This document shows, piece after piece, positions 9,843 through 21,133 of a stretch of 64,000 nt of DNA (position 1 is its first letter; the number at the start of each line of letters is the position of its first letter). Both the position numbers and the translations under genes were made by a program. This DNA is from Bathynomus jamesi. Its lineage: Eukaryota > Arthropoda > Malacostraca > Isopoda > Cirolanidae. The notes below the pieces were generated by a model, which searched no databases, had not been told where the DNA came from, and saw only the letters and a list, made by a program, of their open reading frames with translations. The stretch is from contig JAJOZX010000484.1 in NCBI GenBank assembly GCA_023014485.1, forward strand, positions 671,001-735,000, read 5' to 3'.

Positions 9843-12264
9843 TGAGAGAGTTTTGTATGTATACTCTTTTGCATTGGTTTCAGTATGTACAGTATATTTT
9901 ACTATGTATACTCTTCCTGTTTAATATATATATATATATATACACACAAGTATATAAATTTCTTCTGAAAAATGTTATAACTTTCAGAAGAGCTGTCTGC
10001 GAAGTGCTAGTTGGGGTGCGTGGACGATTTATAATTAGAAAGAAGGTTGACGAGGTAATTAATCGAATAGTTAATTAGTTTGCTTGGAGTCACCAGATGT
10101 TTTTATTAATAATTAAGGAAAGGAGAGCCTGCACGTTTTTTACTTTAATTAACAAACTTAATATTGTAGTGTTCAATAAAGTACCTAACATACATCACAA
10201 ATACAATTGATTAGAAATCAGTGTTACTTACAAAAGGCTTTGGTATGTATGAATTAATTGTCAGTATAAATAAAAAATATCAAATACAACAAACAGGTTA
10301 TAAATTACATTAAATTGTACAATAACATTTGATTGTTTGTTTAAATTGCCAGCTCGATAAATTACATAAAAATACGAGTTCTCTGCACGGTACTTATAGG
10401 CAAGTGAGTTTACTGTCACTGAATTAAATAAGCAAGAGATGGGTGAAGGCCCATACACGAATGTGTGCTCAACAGGACGAACTGAAGATTGCTGTTTGAA
10501 AAAGGCGAAGTAACACTCGAAGTAGTTCAGTTATTAATGGTTACCTTTCCTCGGGTTTTGTGGCTACTTCACCGTCCCTTGATCGGAGCCCTTTTAGGTT
10601 CACTTTCTCAAGTCTGTTTTGCAATACTGTGAAAGTGTTTTATGAGAGTGACCTCTGTTTCCCACCTTATCGCGAGAAATGTTCACTAACGAAGAGAATG
10701 TCTCTCGTCGTAACCTCACATTGGTCCATGGAGGGCCTTCTTCGGTATAGATTTCTGCTCTTAACGAGGACTTGCACGTGTCAATAAACTGTGAAGAATT
10801 TGCTTTTGCTGGTGTTTACTCAGAAGTTTCTACAGTCATCTGAACTTCATTAAGAATACATTATAGGCAAGAAAAACATTAGTAAGAGTGACCTTTTTAT
10901 GATGCCATTCGATACGCACTTGAGAAGTGTATTACCGTATCGCATCTACAGAGTTTCTGCAATAAAACTGTATGTCTAAAGTGAATTGTTTTCTAAGCAT
11001 ATATATATATATATATATATATATGATATGTATATTATATATGATATGTATATAATTTGTATAAAGACATTTAAAAAAAGATCTCAAATTTGTTTAAATT
11101 ACATGATAAAAATATTAAAAATCACATGAAATTGATAACTAAAGATTTTTCCTCTAAATAAAATTAATAAAGTAAAATATAAATAATTATTTTTATTATA
11201 AAAATAAATGTTGTTTGGTTTTCGACTTCCATTCATTCCAATCTTGTTTTGCTTGTGTCTCCGATTTAAAAAATACTTGAATGATTTTAAATAAATGGCA
11301 TTCTTACGAGCGCCCACGTTCACATAACGCCGTTTCCACACCAGGAGCCGAGAATGCACCTGTAGTTCCCGATCAGGACGAAACTGAAAAATTTGAATCT
11401 TGCCAAATCGAGTACGCTTTGGGGCAATTTATTTGGTTAATTGAGGGGCGTAATCTTACCCAGTTAATTCTCTGTTCTTCGGTCACGGCCGATTTCGGAT
11501 GATTCGGACGCACGGTGAACTCGGAACCGAAGGGCCACGCCCACTTCCACACCACTTCCTTCGCTTCCTCCCTGGACAGAGCATCAAAACACAAAGTGAA
11601 ACCAAGCTCCGTATTGATCCCTCTCTTTTCTCTATTTGTCCCTCCTTTTCTGTTTCCCTCTTCCTCGCTTGTTTCTCTTCATTATGAACCGTACCCACGC
11701 ACGCCGTTGGATGCGTGTCTCCTTCCTGTGCAATATCTCGAACAATGACTGCAATGGAGTATCATCAATATTAAATGGAACGCGCTTTACTTTCTGCCTG
11801 GCAAGATTTCGTTTTCTCAGCGAAATTTATGTTCTAATCTGTTTTTTGGTTAAAGAAACAAGAAAACTCTACATTCACTTTTTTCAAAATTTATCGTAAA
11901 CACTTCCTACCATGAGATCATGAGAAGAAGGCCCTTCTTGAACTTTAGCCTTTACACATACTTCGTAATATATACGAGTGTATATATATATATAAACCTC
12001 AATTGAGTTTCGTTAGTTAATTTTGATGTGATCTCGTACGCTGAAAGACGTTTTCTTAGAAAGAGCGAAAAATTGAAAGGAAACGTCGCCATATTTTGTC
12101 TCTTTTTGATACAAAAGAGTTTTGCTATTATGGGTTCTTTGTGAATGCTGTTGCTGCACTATATTCACCACCTGTTAGACCGGTTGTGTGCCAACCGCCA
12201 GCTCTCTTGAATATTCTCCCATCTTTCAATATATATTATATATATAATATATATAATATATATA
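9843..12264. other. Unassigned intergenic DNA
   Basis: No recognisable gene. A (TA)n run lies at about 10998-11024. A less AT-rich part at 11310-11700 has overlapping frames on both strands without family resemblance or repeats I can match. TA-rich DNA near 12225-12265 leads into the next element. Promoters or exons of a host gene cannot be excluded but nothing supports them. Confidence 0.4.
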
Positions 12265-13234
12265 TTAGGGCGGTTCAAATAAATGAAAATGAAAAATTCA
12301 AGCAAGCATGTACTTTTTTTTTATTAGAACATAAAACTCTGAGACGAATTTGAGTGGAATCCGAGAGTATTTACTCGGTGCTCAAGCATTAGAATATGTA
12401 CAGTAGGTGAATTGGATAAATAACATTTAGATAACCAATGAATTCGCACAATATAACGTTCAGTGATGGCATAAATGCATTGATATCACCCTAATATCAT
12501 ACATGAAATCTAGTCGCCTGAATATTTACTGGTGGCCAATGTCGACTTATTCTGGTCAGGAAATTAGTGCCGGTGCATTTCCACTACGTGTAAGAGGAAC
12601 TGCTTTTGAGTCTCGGCTTTGGTATGGTTGCATTGAAATTCTTTATCATGGACACGCCCCTTTCAGCACTGTCGTTGATAACATTGAATCTTTACATGGA
12701 TAGGAGGGATCGTCTATCGTCTTGGTGATTTTTCCACTCATCAGATGTCCTAAGAACCCTCGGCTGATCTTGAAAGTATCAAATAACTTGAATGACGCTG
12801 AATCGACAAAGTCTGAGAGATCCATCCTCTCTACTGAAATGTTTCCTTTGTATTTTCTCCGATCTTTCTTTAGTGTTCCTCTCTGTAATAAATTTGCTGC
12901 CTCAACCATTTTCATCTTTGTTTTCCGACAAGGTTTCAAACGAAACAAAGCCAAACCAGGAGGAGATTGTAGACACCAATCGACCAGGGAAGTACTCCGG
13001 GGGGGGGGGGGACGTTAGGCAGGAGACAGGGAATGCTGGAACTCCCGTTTCTCCTGTCATACGACAAATCAGCAATCTAGGAGTAATCGAACATGAGCTT
13101 GAGCACTAACTAAAGGTTTTGCTACCAAGTAGAAATTTGCCATGAAGGTTTTTGTAAACAAGTAGATTTAAAAAATCCGCATGCTCAGTGACTTACCTGC
13201 AATAAAATTTTTCACCCGTATTACATGAACCGCC

Positions 13235-13238
<4 letters not shown>
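12265..13238. mobile_element. TIR DNA element with TTAGGGCGGTTCA ends
   Basis: The left end reads TTAGGGCGGTTCAAATAA (12265-) and the right end is its complement (TGAACCGCCCTAA, ending 13238). Both sides lie in TA repeats, so the target duplication is hidden; TA is possible. The 0.97-kb interior has frames on both strands (for example minus 12646-12954, 102 aa, Lys-rich) but none resembles a known transposase, so it is probably non-autonomous or badly decayed. The first bases TTAGGG-G are shared with two other elements in this window (21131 and 52105). Confidence 0.65.
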
Positions 13239-13329
<91 letters not shown>

Positions 13330-13341
13330 ACACACAGACCG

Positions 13342-13410
<69 letters not shown>
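13239..13410. repeat. Compound microsatellite (TA)n / (GT)n
   Basis: Three long TA runs, separated by short AC and 'gttacacacagaccgt' pieces, are followed by (GT)n to about 13408. The interspersed 'cacacagaccgt' is the same sequence that starts each 456-bp unit of the 15-20 kb array, so a remnant of that family sits here. Tyr-Ile-repeat ORFs are artefacts of the microsatellite. Confidence 0.85.
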
Positions 13411-15020
13411 TGATGTTTATTATTGTTTTAAAATCACATTTAATGCTTTTAATATTGTGTTTTGCAAGAACTTTCTTGAACATGATATCAATCAAACCAA
13501 ATTAATGCCGAGAAAACTCCTGAAACCTATTTAAATATTAATCCTTAAGTTTTTTAATTTATTCAAATGAAATCACTGCAAAAAAACTCTTTGTATTTGT
13601 AATACTTTTAACTATTCTTATTTTAATTTCTTTTATTATTATTATTATTGCTCTTAATCTAGAAATTTAATGATTGGGGAGATTATTATTATCTTTGGGA
13701 TTTGCATACCATCAATTCTTAGAAATGAATCTTTTCTCATTACTTTCCAGTTATCCACATATATAAATTATGATAATGGTTGTGATTTAGTAAGGGGGTT
13801 CTAATTAACTAATTTCATTACTGTAAATAGCTTCCTTAACTGTCTTAAGAAATGTCTTTCCTGCTTCCTGTTTTTTAAATAAAACGTAGACGCTAAAAAC
13901 TTAGAAAGAAAGTAACTGTGCGTTGTCGTAATCAGATTTCATTGGTCGGAGTGTATGTACTGTTTTATCGTTATTGTTTACGATGTTTCGCCTTATCGGC
14001 AATTCTCTTTCGTTTACCGAAAGACTTAAAATGACACCCCGCCACGCGTGATCCGAGCCTTTGACGTCAGTCTGCAATAGTGTATTTGAACTCCGGCAAC
14101 GCGCTCTCGCCGACACTCAGCTTTAATAAGTTGAAGATGAACTCGCACTCCGTAAGACAAAACGGTGATCGGAGCACCTTGAACGCCTCAAGTAGAATGG
14201 TGGTCGTGGAAAAACAATTGAGGATGTACAGTACATTGTAAAGTTTTATTGATCCATAATTGATGCATACAGAGTATCAATATTCATTATTTAATTGGCC
14301 CACATTGGAAAAGTTTTCAGATTTCGTAAAAGTTGTTCCATTTCGGATCTCTTTCTTACCACTTTAATTGGTTCAAAACAGATTAACTCTGAAGCACTTT
14401 TCTTCGACTAGAAAACAACTTTTTCTTTAGTTTCGGTGTTCCAGTTTAGAAAATTAAAAAATTAAAAAAATGATCGCTGACTCGTTGGAACAATTCCTCT
14501 GTATCAAATTGTTGCTTGATCGCTGACTCGCTGGAACCATTCCTCTTTATCAAATTGTTCTGTTTGATCGCTATCCACATTAAAATCAAGTTCAACCAAA
14601 TGTTGTAATTTTAGTGACCAATGAAACTACGATTAATACACTCATAGAAATCTCATCATTGCTTAATTTAAAGCTCGTAGCAAAAGGATGCCACTTATTT
14701 AAATATTATTAATTAATTTAATTGAATCTCTTAGTGGAGTATGGGTTAATGAACCTTTTGGGGTTAAAAAATTATTTAAAAAAAAATCATGAATGGATTT
14801 ATTAAAGCAGGAAATATATTTTGTGAAAAAAAAATATACAGTATATTACAAAAGAAAAACTTTCCTTTCCAAATTCAGTATTGGTTAATTAGAGAATTTC
14901 AGACATACGAGTACGTTTACGAACTCCTATATCAACTTTTTGTTTAAAAAACTAATGTATCATAGAACTTGGTTTTGGAGTAAACCTAACTAACTAACTA
15001 TAATATATATATATATATAT
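13411..15020. other. Unassigned DNA with a short tandem duplication
   Basis: No gene is recognised. A duplication of about 47-50 bp, 'tgatcgctgactcg' to 'tcaaattgtt', lies at about 14471-14565. The stretch 13900-14220 is less AT-rich and has a TGACGTCA-like site near 14062, but no transcript structure can be argued. Confidence 0.4.
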
Positions 15021-15023
15021 ATA

Positions 15024-17058
15024 TGTTAAACACAGACCGTGCATGGCACAAGGAACTCTTCTGGGAAAATTAAATCCACTATAGTCCGAATAAGTAATGA
15101 TAAATGACAAATACCATAGTTTTTTTTCCTTTTTCATGATTTTAGCCCGACGTGGGCAACGGGTCTCTCGCAAAGAGATCCCATAAATATAGCTTCCCTC
15201 ACCAGCTATCTGCAAAGCAGACAGGATCCAGCTTTGGGACGTGGATCTAGGGTAAAGCAAACCTAGATCCCTACACTCAGAACCTCTATATAAGTAAAAG
15301 ACTCGTTGCATTCACGTCGTGTTGAATAAATCAAAGAAAAAGGGGGTAACTATTGTATTTTTAGCCAAAAAAACCAAAACTTAAACCTCAACCGGGACAT
15401 TGAGCGTCCACTTTTCAAGGCACGAAACACGTCCGTTTAGTATACACAAACTCAGAATGGTTCCCTGAGAACAATATATGTTAAACACAGACCGTGCATG
15501 GCACAAGGAACTCTTCTGGGAAAATTAAATCCACTATAGTCCGAATAAGTAATGATAAATGACAAATACCATAGTTTTTTTTCCTTTTTCATGATTTTAG
15601 CCCGACGTGGGCAACGGGTCTCTCGCAAAGAGATCCCATAAATATAGCTTCCCTCACCAGCTATCTGCAAAGCAGACAGGATCCAGCTTTGGGACGTGGA
15701 TCTAGGGTTTAAAGCAAACCTAGATCCCTACACTCAGAACCTCTATATAAGTAAAAGACTCGTTGCATTCACGTCGTGTTGAATAAATCAAAGAAAAAGG
15801 GGGTAACTATTGTATTTTTAGCCAAAAAAACCAAAACTTAAACCTCAACCGGGACATTGAGCGTCCACTTTTCAAGGCACGAAACACGTCCGTTTAGTAT
15901 ACACAAACTCAGAATGGTTCCCTGAGAACAATATGTTAAACACAGACCGTGCATGGCACAAGGAACTCTTCTGGGAAAATTAAATCCACTATAGTCCGAA
16001 TAAGTAATGATAAATGACAAATACCATAGTTTTTTTCCTTTTTCATGATTTTAGCCCGACGTGGGCAACGGGTCTCTCGCAAAGAGATCCCATAAATATA
16101 GCTTCCCTCACCAGCTATCTGCAAAGCAGACAGGATCCAGCTTTGGGACGTGGATCTAGGGTTTAAAGCAAACCTAGATCCCTACACTCAGAACCTCTAT
16201 ATAAGTAAAAGACTCGTTGCATTCACGTCGTGTTGAATAAATCAAAGAAAAAGGGGGTAACTATTGTATTTTTAGCCAAAAAAAACCAAAACTTAAACCT
16301 CAACCGGGACATTGAGCGTCCACTTTTCAAGGCACGAAACACGTCCGTTTAGTATACACAAACTCAGAATGGTTCCCTGAGAACAATATATGTTAAACAC
16401 AGACCGTGCATGGCACAAGGAACTCTTCTGGGAAAATTAAATCCACTATAGTCCGAATAAGTAATGATAAATGACAAATACCATAGTTTTTTTTCCTTTT
16501 TCATGATTTTAGCCCGACGTGGGCAACGGGTCTCTCGCAAAGAGATCCCATAAATATAGCTTCCCTCACCAGCTATCTGCAAAGCAGACAGGATCCAGCT
16601 TTGGGACGTGGATCTAGGGTTTAAAGCAAACCTAGATCCCTACACTCAGAACCTCTATATAAGTAAAAGACTCGTTGCATTCACGTCGTGTTGAATAAAT
16701 CAAAGAAAAAGGGGGTAACTATTGTATTTTTAGCCAAAAAAACCAAAACTTAAACCTCAACCGGGACATTGAGCGTCCACTTTTCAAGGCACGAAACACG
16801 TCCGTTTAGTATACACAAACTCAGAATGGTTCCCTGAGAACAATATATGTTAAACACAGACCGTGCATGGCACAAGGAACTCTTCTGGGAAAATTAAATC
16901 CACTATAGTCCGAATAAGTAATGATAAATGACAAATACCATAGTTTTTTTCCTTTTTCATGATTTTAGCCCGACGTGGGCAACGGGTCTCTCGCAAAGAG
17001 ATCCCATAAATATAGCTTCCCTCACCAGCTATCTGCAAAGCAGACAGGATCCAGCTTT
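15024..17058 (+). repeat. Palindromic array, left arm: 456-bp units, about 4.5 copies
   Basis: Units start with TGTTAAACACAGACCG at 15024, 15479, 15934, 16391 and 16849 (spacing 455-458 bp) and end with CCCTGAGAACA, separated by ATATA or ATA. Copies are almost identical. Each full unit has TATATAAG about 264 bp in and AATAAA about 35 bp further, reading on the plus strand. The fifth unit breaks off at 17058, where the same repeat continues in the opposite orientation. TGT...ACA ends plus the promoter module recall BEL- or Gypsy-type LTRs, but no internal retroviral genes lie between units. ORFs here are shadows repeated by the unit. Confidence 0.9.
15287..15330 (+). promoter_or_regulatory. 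TATA box and polyadenylation signal within the array unit
   Basis: TATATAAG at 15287-15294 is followed by AATAAA at 15325-15330. This module recurs once per full unit, four times in the left arm on the plus strand and six times in the right arm on the minus strand. Spacing fits a very short LTR-type R region. No downstream ORF longer than repeat shadows follows. Confidence 0.4.
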
Positions 17059-19987
17059 GGATATTTATGGGATCTCTTTGCGAGAGACCCGTTGCCCACG
17101 TCGGGCTAAAATCATGAAAAAGGAAAAAAACTATGGTATTTGTCATTTATCATTACTTATTCGGACTATAGTGGATTTAATTTTCCCAGAAGAGTTCCTT
17201 GTGCCATGCACGGTCTGTGTTTAACATATATTGTTCTCAGGGAACCATTCTGAGTTTGTGTATACTAAACGGACGTGTTTCGTGCCTTGAAAAGTGGACG
17301 CTCAATGTCCCGGTTGAGGTTTAAGTTTTGGTTTTTTTGGCTAAAAATACAATAGTTACCCCCTTTTTCTTTGATTTATTCAACACGACGTGAATGCAAC
17401 GAGTCTTTTACTTATATAGAGGTTCTGAGTGTAGGGATCTAGGTTTGCTTTAAACCCTAGATCCACGTCCCAAAGCTGGATCCTGTCTGCTTTGCAGATA
17501 GCTGGTGAGGGAAGCTATATTTATGGGATCTCTTTGCGAGAGACCCGTTGCCCACGTCGGGCTAAAATCATGAAAAAGGAAAAAAACTATGGTATTTGTC
17601 ATTTATCATTACTTATTCGGACTATAGTGGATTTAATTTTCCCAGAAGAGTTCCTTGTGCCATGCACGGTCTGTGTTTAACATATATTGTTCTCAGGGAA
17701 CCATTCTGAGTTTGTGTATACTAAACGGACGTGTTTCGTGCCTTGAAAAGTGGACGCTCAATGTCCCGGTTGAGGTTTAAGTTTTGGTTTTTTTTGGCTA
17801 AAAATACAATAGTTACCCCCTTTTTCTTTGATTTATTCAACACGACGTGAATGCAACGAGTCTTTTACTTATATAGAGGTTCTGAGTGTAGGGATCTAGG
17901 TTTGCTTTAAACCCTAGATCCACGTCCCAAAGCTGGATCCTGTCTGCTTTGCAGATAGCTGGTGAGGGAAGCTATATTTATGGGATCTCTTTGCGAGAGA
18001 CCCGTTGCCCACGTCGGGCTAAAATCATGAAAAAGGAAAAAAACTATGGTATTTGTCATTTATCATTACTTATTCGGACTATAGTGGATTTAATTTTCCC
18101 AGAAGAGTTCCTTGTGCCATGCACGGTCTGTGTTTAACATATATTTTCTCAGGGAACCATTCTGAGTTTGTGTATACTAAACGGACGTGTTTCGTGCCTT
18201 GAAAAGTGGACGCTCAATGTCCCGGTTGAGGTTTAAGTTTTGGTTTTTTTGGCTAAAAATACAATAGTTACCCCCTTTTTCTTTGATTTATTCAACACGA
18301 CGTGAATGCAACGAGTCTTTTACTTATATAGAGGTTCTGAGTGTAGGGATCTAGGCTTGCTTTAAACCCTAGATCCACGTCCCAAAGCTGGATCCTGTCT
18401 GCTTTGCAGATAGCTGGTGAGGGAAGCTATATTTATGGGATCTCTTTGCGAGAGACCCGTTGCCCACGTCGGGCTAAAATCATGAAAAAGGAAAAAAACT
18501 ATGGTATTTGTCATTTACCATTACTTATTCGGACTATAGTGGATTTAATTTTCCCAGAAGAGTTCCTTGTTCCATGCACGGTCTGTGTTTAACATATAAT
18601 GTTCTCAGGGAACCATTCTGAGTTTGTGTATACTAAACGGACGTGTTTCGTGCCTTGAAAAGTGGACGCTCAATGTCCCGGTTGAGGTTTAAGTTTTGGT
18701 TTTTTTGGCTAAAAATACAATAGTTACCCCCTTTTTCTTTGATTTATTCAACACGACGTGAATGCAACGAGTCTTTTACTTATATAGAGGTTCTGAGTGT
18801 AGGGATCTAGGTTTGCTTTAAACCCTAGATCCACGTCCCAAAGCTGGATCCTGTCTGCTTTGCAGATAGCTGGTGAGGGAAGCTATATTTATGGGATCTC
18901 TTTGCGAGAGACCCGTTGCCCACGTCGGGCTAAAATCATGAAAAAGGAAAAAAAACTATGGTATTTGTCATTTATCATTACTTATTCGGACTATAGTGGA
19001 TTTAATTTTCCCAGAAGAGTTCCTTGTGCCATGCACGGTCTGTGTTTAACATATATTGTTCTCAGGGAACCATTCTGAGTTTGTGTATACTAAACGGACG
19101 TGTTTCGTGCCTTGAAAAGTGGACGCTCAATGTCCCGGTTGAGGTTTAAGTTTTGGTTTTTTTGGCTAAAAATACAATAGTTACCCCCTTTTTCTTTGAT
19201 TTATTCAACACGACGTGAATGCAACGAGTCTTTTACTTATATAGAGGTTCTGAGTGTAGGGATCTAGGTTTGCTTTAAACCCTAGATCCACGTCCCAAAG
19301 CTGGATCCTGTCTGCTTTGCAGATAGCTGGTGAGGGAAGCTATATTTATGGGATCTCTTTGCGAGAGACCCGTTGCCCACGTCGGGCTAAAATCATGAAA
19401 AAGGAAAAAAACTATGGTATTTGTCATTTATCATTACTTATTCGGACTATAGTGGATTTAATTTTCCCAGAAGAGTTCCTTGTGCCATGCACGGTCTGTG
19501 TTTAACATATATTGTTCTCAGGGAACCATTCTGAGTTTGTGTATACTAAACGGACGTGTTTCGTGCCTTGAAAAGTGGACGCTCAATGTCCCGGTTGAGG
19601 TTTAAGTTTTGTTTTTTTTGGCTAAAAATACAATAGTTACCCCCTTTTTCTTTGATTTATTCAACACGACGTGAATGCAACGAGTCTTTTACTTATATAG
19701 AGGTTCTGAGTGTAGGGATCTAGGTTTGCTTTACCCTAGATCCACGTCCCAAAGCTGGATCCTGTCTGCAGATAGCTGGTGAGGGAAGCTATATTTATGG
19801 GATCTCTTTGCGAGAGACCCGTTGCCCACGTCGGGCTAAAATCATGAAAAAGGAAAAAAAACTATGGTATTTGTCATTTATCATTACTTATTCGGACTAT
19901 AGTGGATTTAATTTTCCCAGAAGAGTTCCTTGTGCCATGCACGGTCTGTGTTTAACATATATTGTTCTCAGGGAACCATTCTGAGTT

Positions 19988-19990
<3 letters not shown>
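17059..19990 (-). repeat. Palindromic array, right arm: 456-bp units, six full copies plus parts
   Basis: The same unit reads on the minus strand. Units end (in plus coordinates) at 17226 (partial), 17682, 18138, 18594, 19051, 19506 and 19956, then a stub runs to 19990 before a (TA)n tract. The outermost unit here and the outermost unit of the left arm share a private 2-base deletion (GGGTAAAGC instead of GGGTTTAAAGC), as expected if the palindrome arose by mirror duplication. Promoter-like modules in the two arms point toward each other. Near-identity means very recent amplification or strong homogenisation; an assembly artefact should be excluded. Confidence 0.9.
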
Positions 19991-20021
<31 letters not shown>

Positions 20022-21084
20022 AACCCCTCCGTCTATGGCCCGTGTTGGTTCGAAGTCGACGGGGGTTCTAGTTAGGTGGCAGCAACGGATGTGTGTCTTG
20101 AAGTAGTTTTCTTCTATATTACTCTCCGAGTTCTTCTATAGTGGCTCGGAGGACTCTGATAGACTTACTCAAAATGCTGAAGGTCCCGGATTCTTCTTAT
20201 AGCGTATCCGGAAAGTTTAATGACTAAGTTCTTCTGAAGAGAGCAAGGCTCGAAGGATAAGGTAAAAACTAGCTTCAACTGTAATTTTACTGTTAAAATG
20301 TACAGGTAGTGCTCAGCCTCTGAATTAGCTTCTGAATTACAATGGAATAATTTTAGTGGTTTATATACCCAAAAACTGCTAACATTATTATTATTAAATG
20401 CTAAAAAGGCTGTATTATTTTTGCACAATATTTGAAAATAAGTAAATTTTTTAGCTGTGGTAAGGCTGGAACGAGTAAACAAAATATTTGAAGACGAGAC
20501 CATATTTTTATCTTAAACTGCGACTATTCAGATCTGATGTTATCATGATCTGCCAAGTTAACTAAAAGTGGAAATCGGACTATGCATCTTTACACTAAAA
20601 TATGCATATGAGTGAAATTTTAAGGTTTAAGATGTACAATTTTAATGCTTAGGCAAGACATGATCTCATTGTTTATAACGAAAGAGAGTGTATACAAAAT
20701 GTGAACATTGCAAAACTTAAACAGGATTCCTTATTAAGCGAAATCTAAAAAAATGATTATGAGATTTTAAAAAACAACAGGTCACCAATTATTTAGCAAA
20801 GTAGATAGCAAATCAAAATTTTTATCCAAACTCGCGTTGGGCGATTTTGGTCCTTATGTAAAAATGAATACACACACGTACATACATATGAGTATAGGCA
20901 TTATATAAAGTTAAGTATATAAGAATATACAGGATTATATAAATACATGAACCATATAACACATGAATTTTTAAAAATGGATACTTTTTCTTACAATGGA
21001 TACAGAGACTATATAAATGAATACAAGAATTACATGAAGGATAAGATAATATAGGAATATTGGAATTATTTATGGTTCATTTTT

Positions 21085-21130
<46 letters not shown>
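19991..21130. other. Unassigned DNA between two elements
   Basis: Begins with (TA)n (19991-20018) and ends with (TA)n (21089-21130). In between is AT-rich DNA with one 112-aa minus-strand frame (20165-20503) of no recognised family. The segment 20020-20250 is less AT-rich and repeats 'gttcttct' several times, but I cannot assign it. Confidence 0.4.

Positions 21131-21133
<3 letters not shown>

Noticed and set aside
11310..11700. Possible host exon with several overlapping frames
   Set aside because: Frames are short, on both strands, without splice context or family resemblance.
13225..13410. Tyr-Ile and Cys-Val repeat ORFs here and at other (TA)n/(GT)n tracts
   Set aside because: They are translations of microsatellites and carry no coding signal.
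16928..17224. 98-aa plus-strand ORF spanning the palindrome centre
   Set aside because: It is the mirror of the minus ORF at 16850-17146 and only reflects the inverted repeat.
15024..19990. CRISPR-like array of repeats
   Set aside because: Units are about 456 bp, contiguous and nearly identical over their whole length, with no short repeat/unique spacer structure, in a eukaryotic repeat context.
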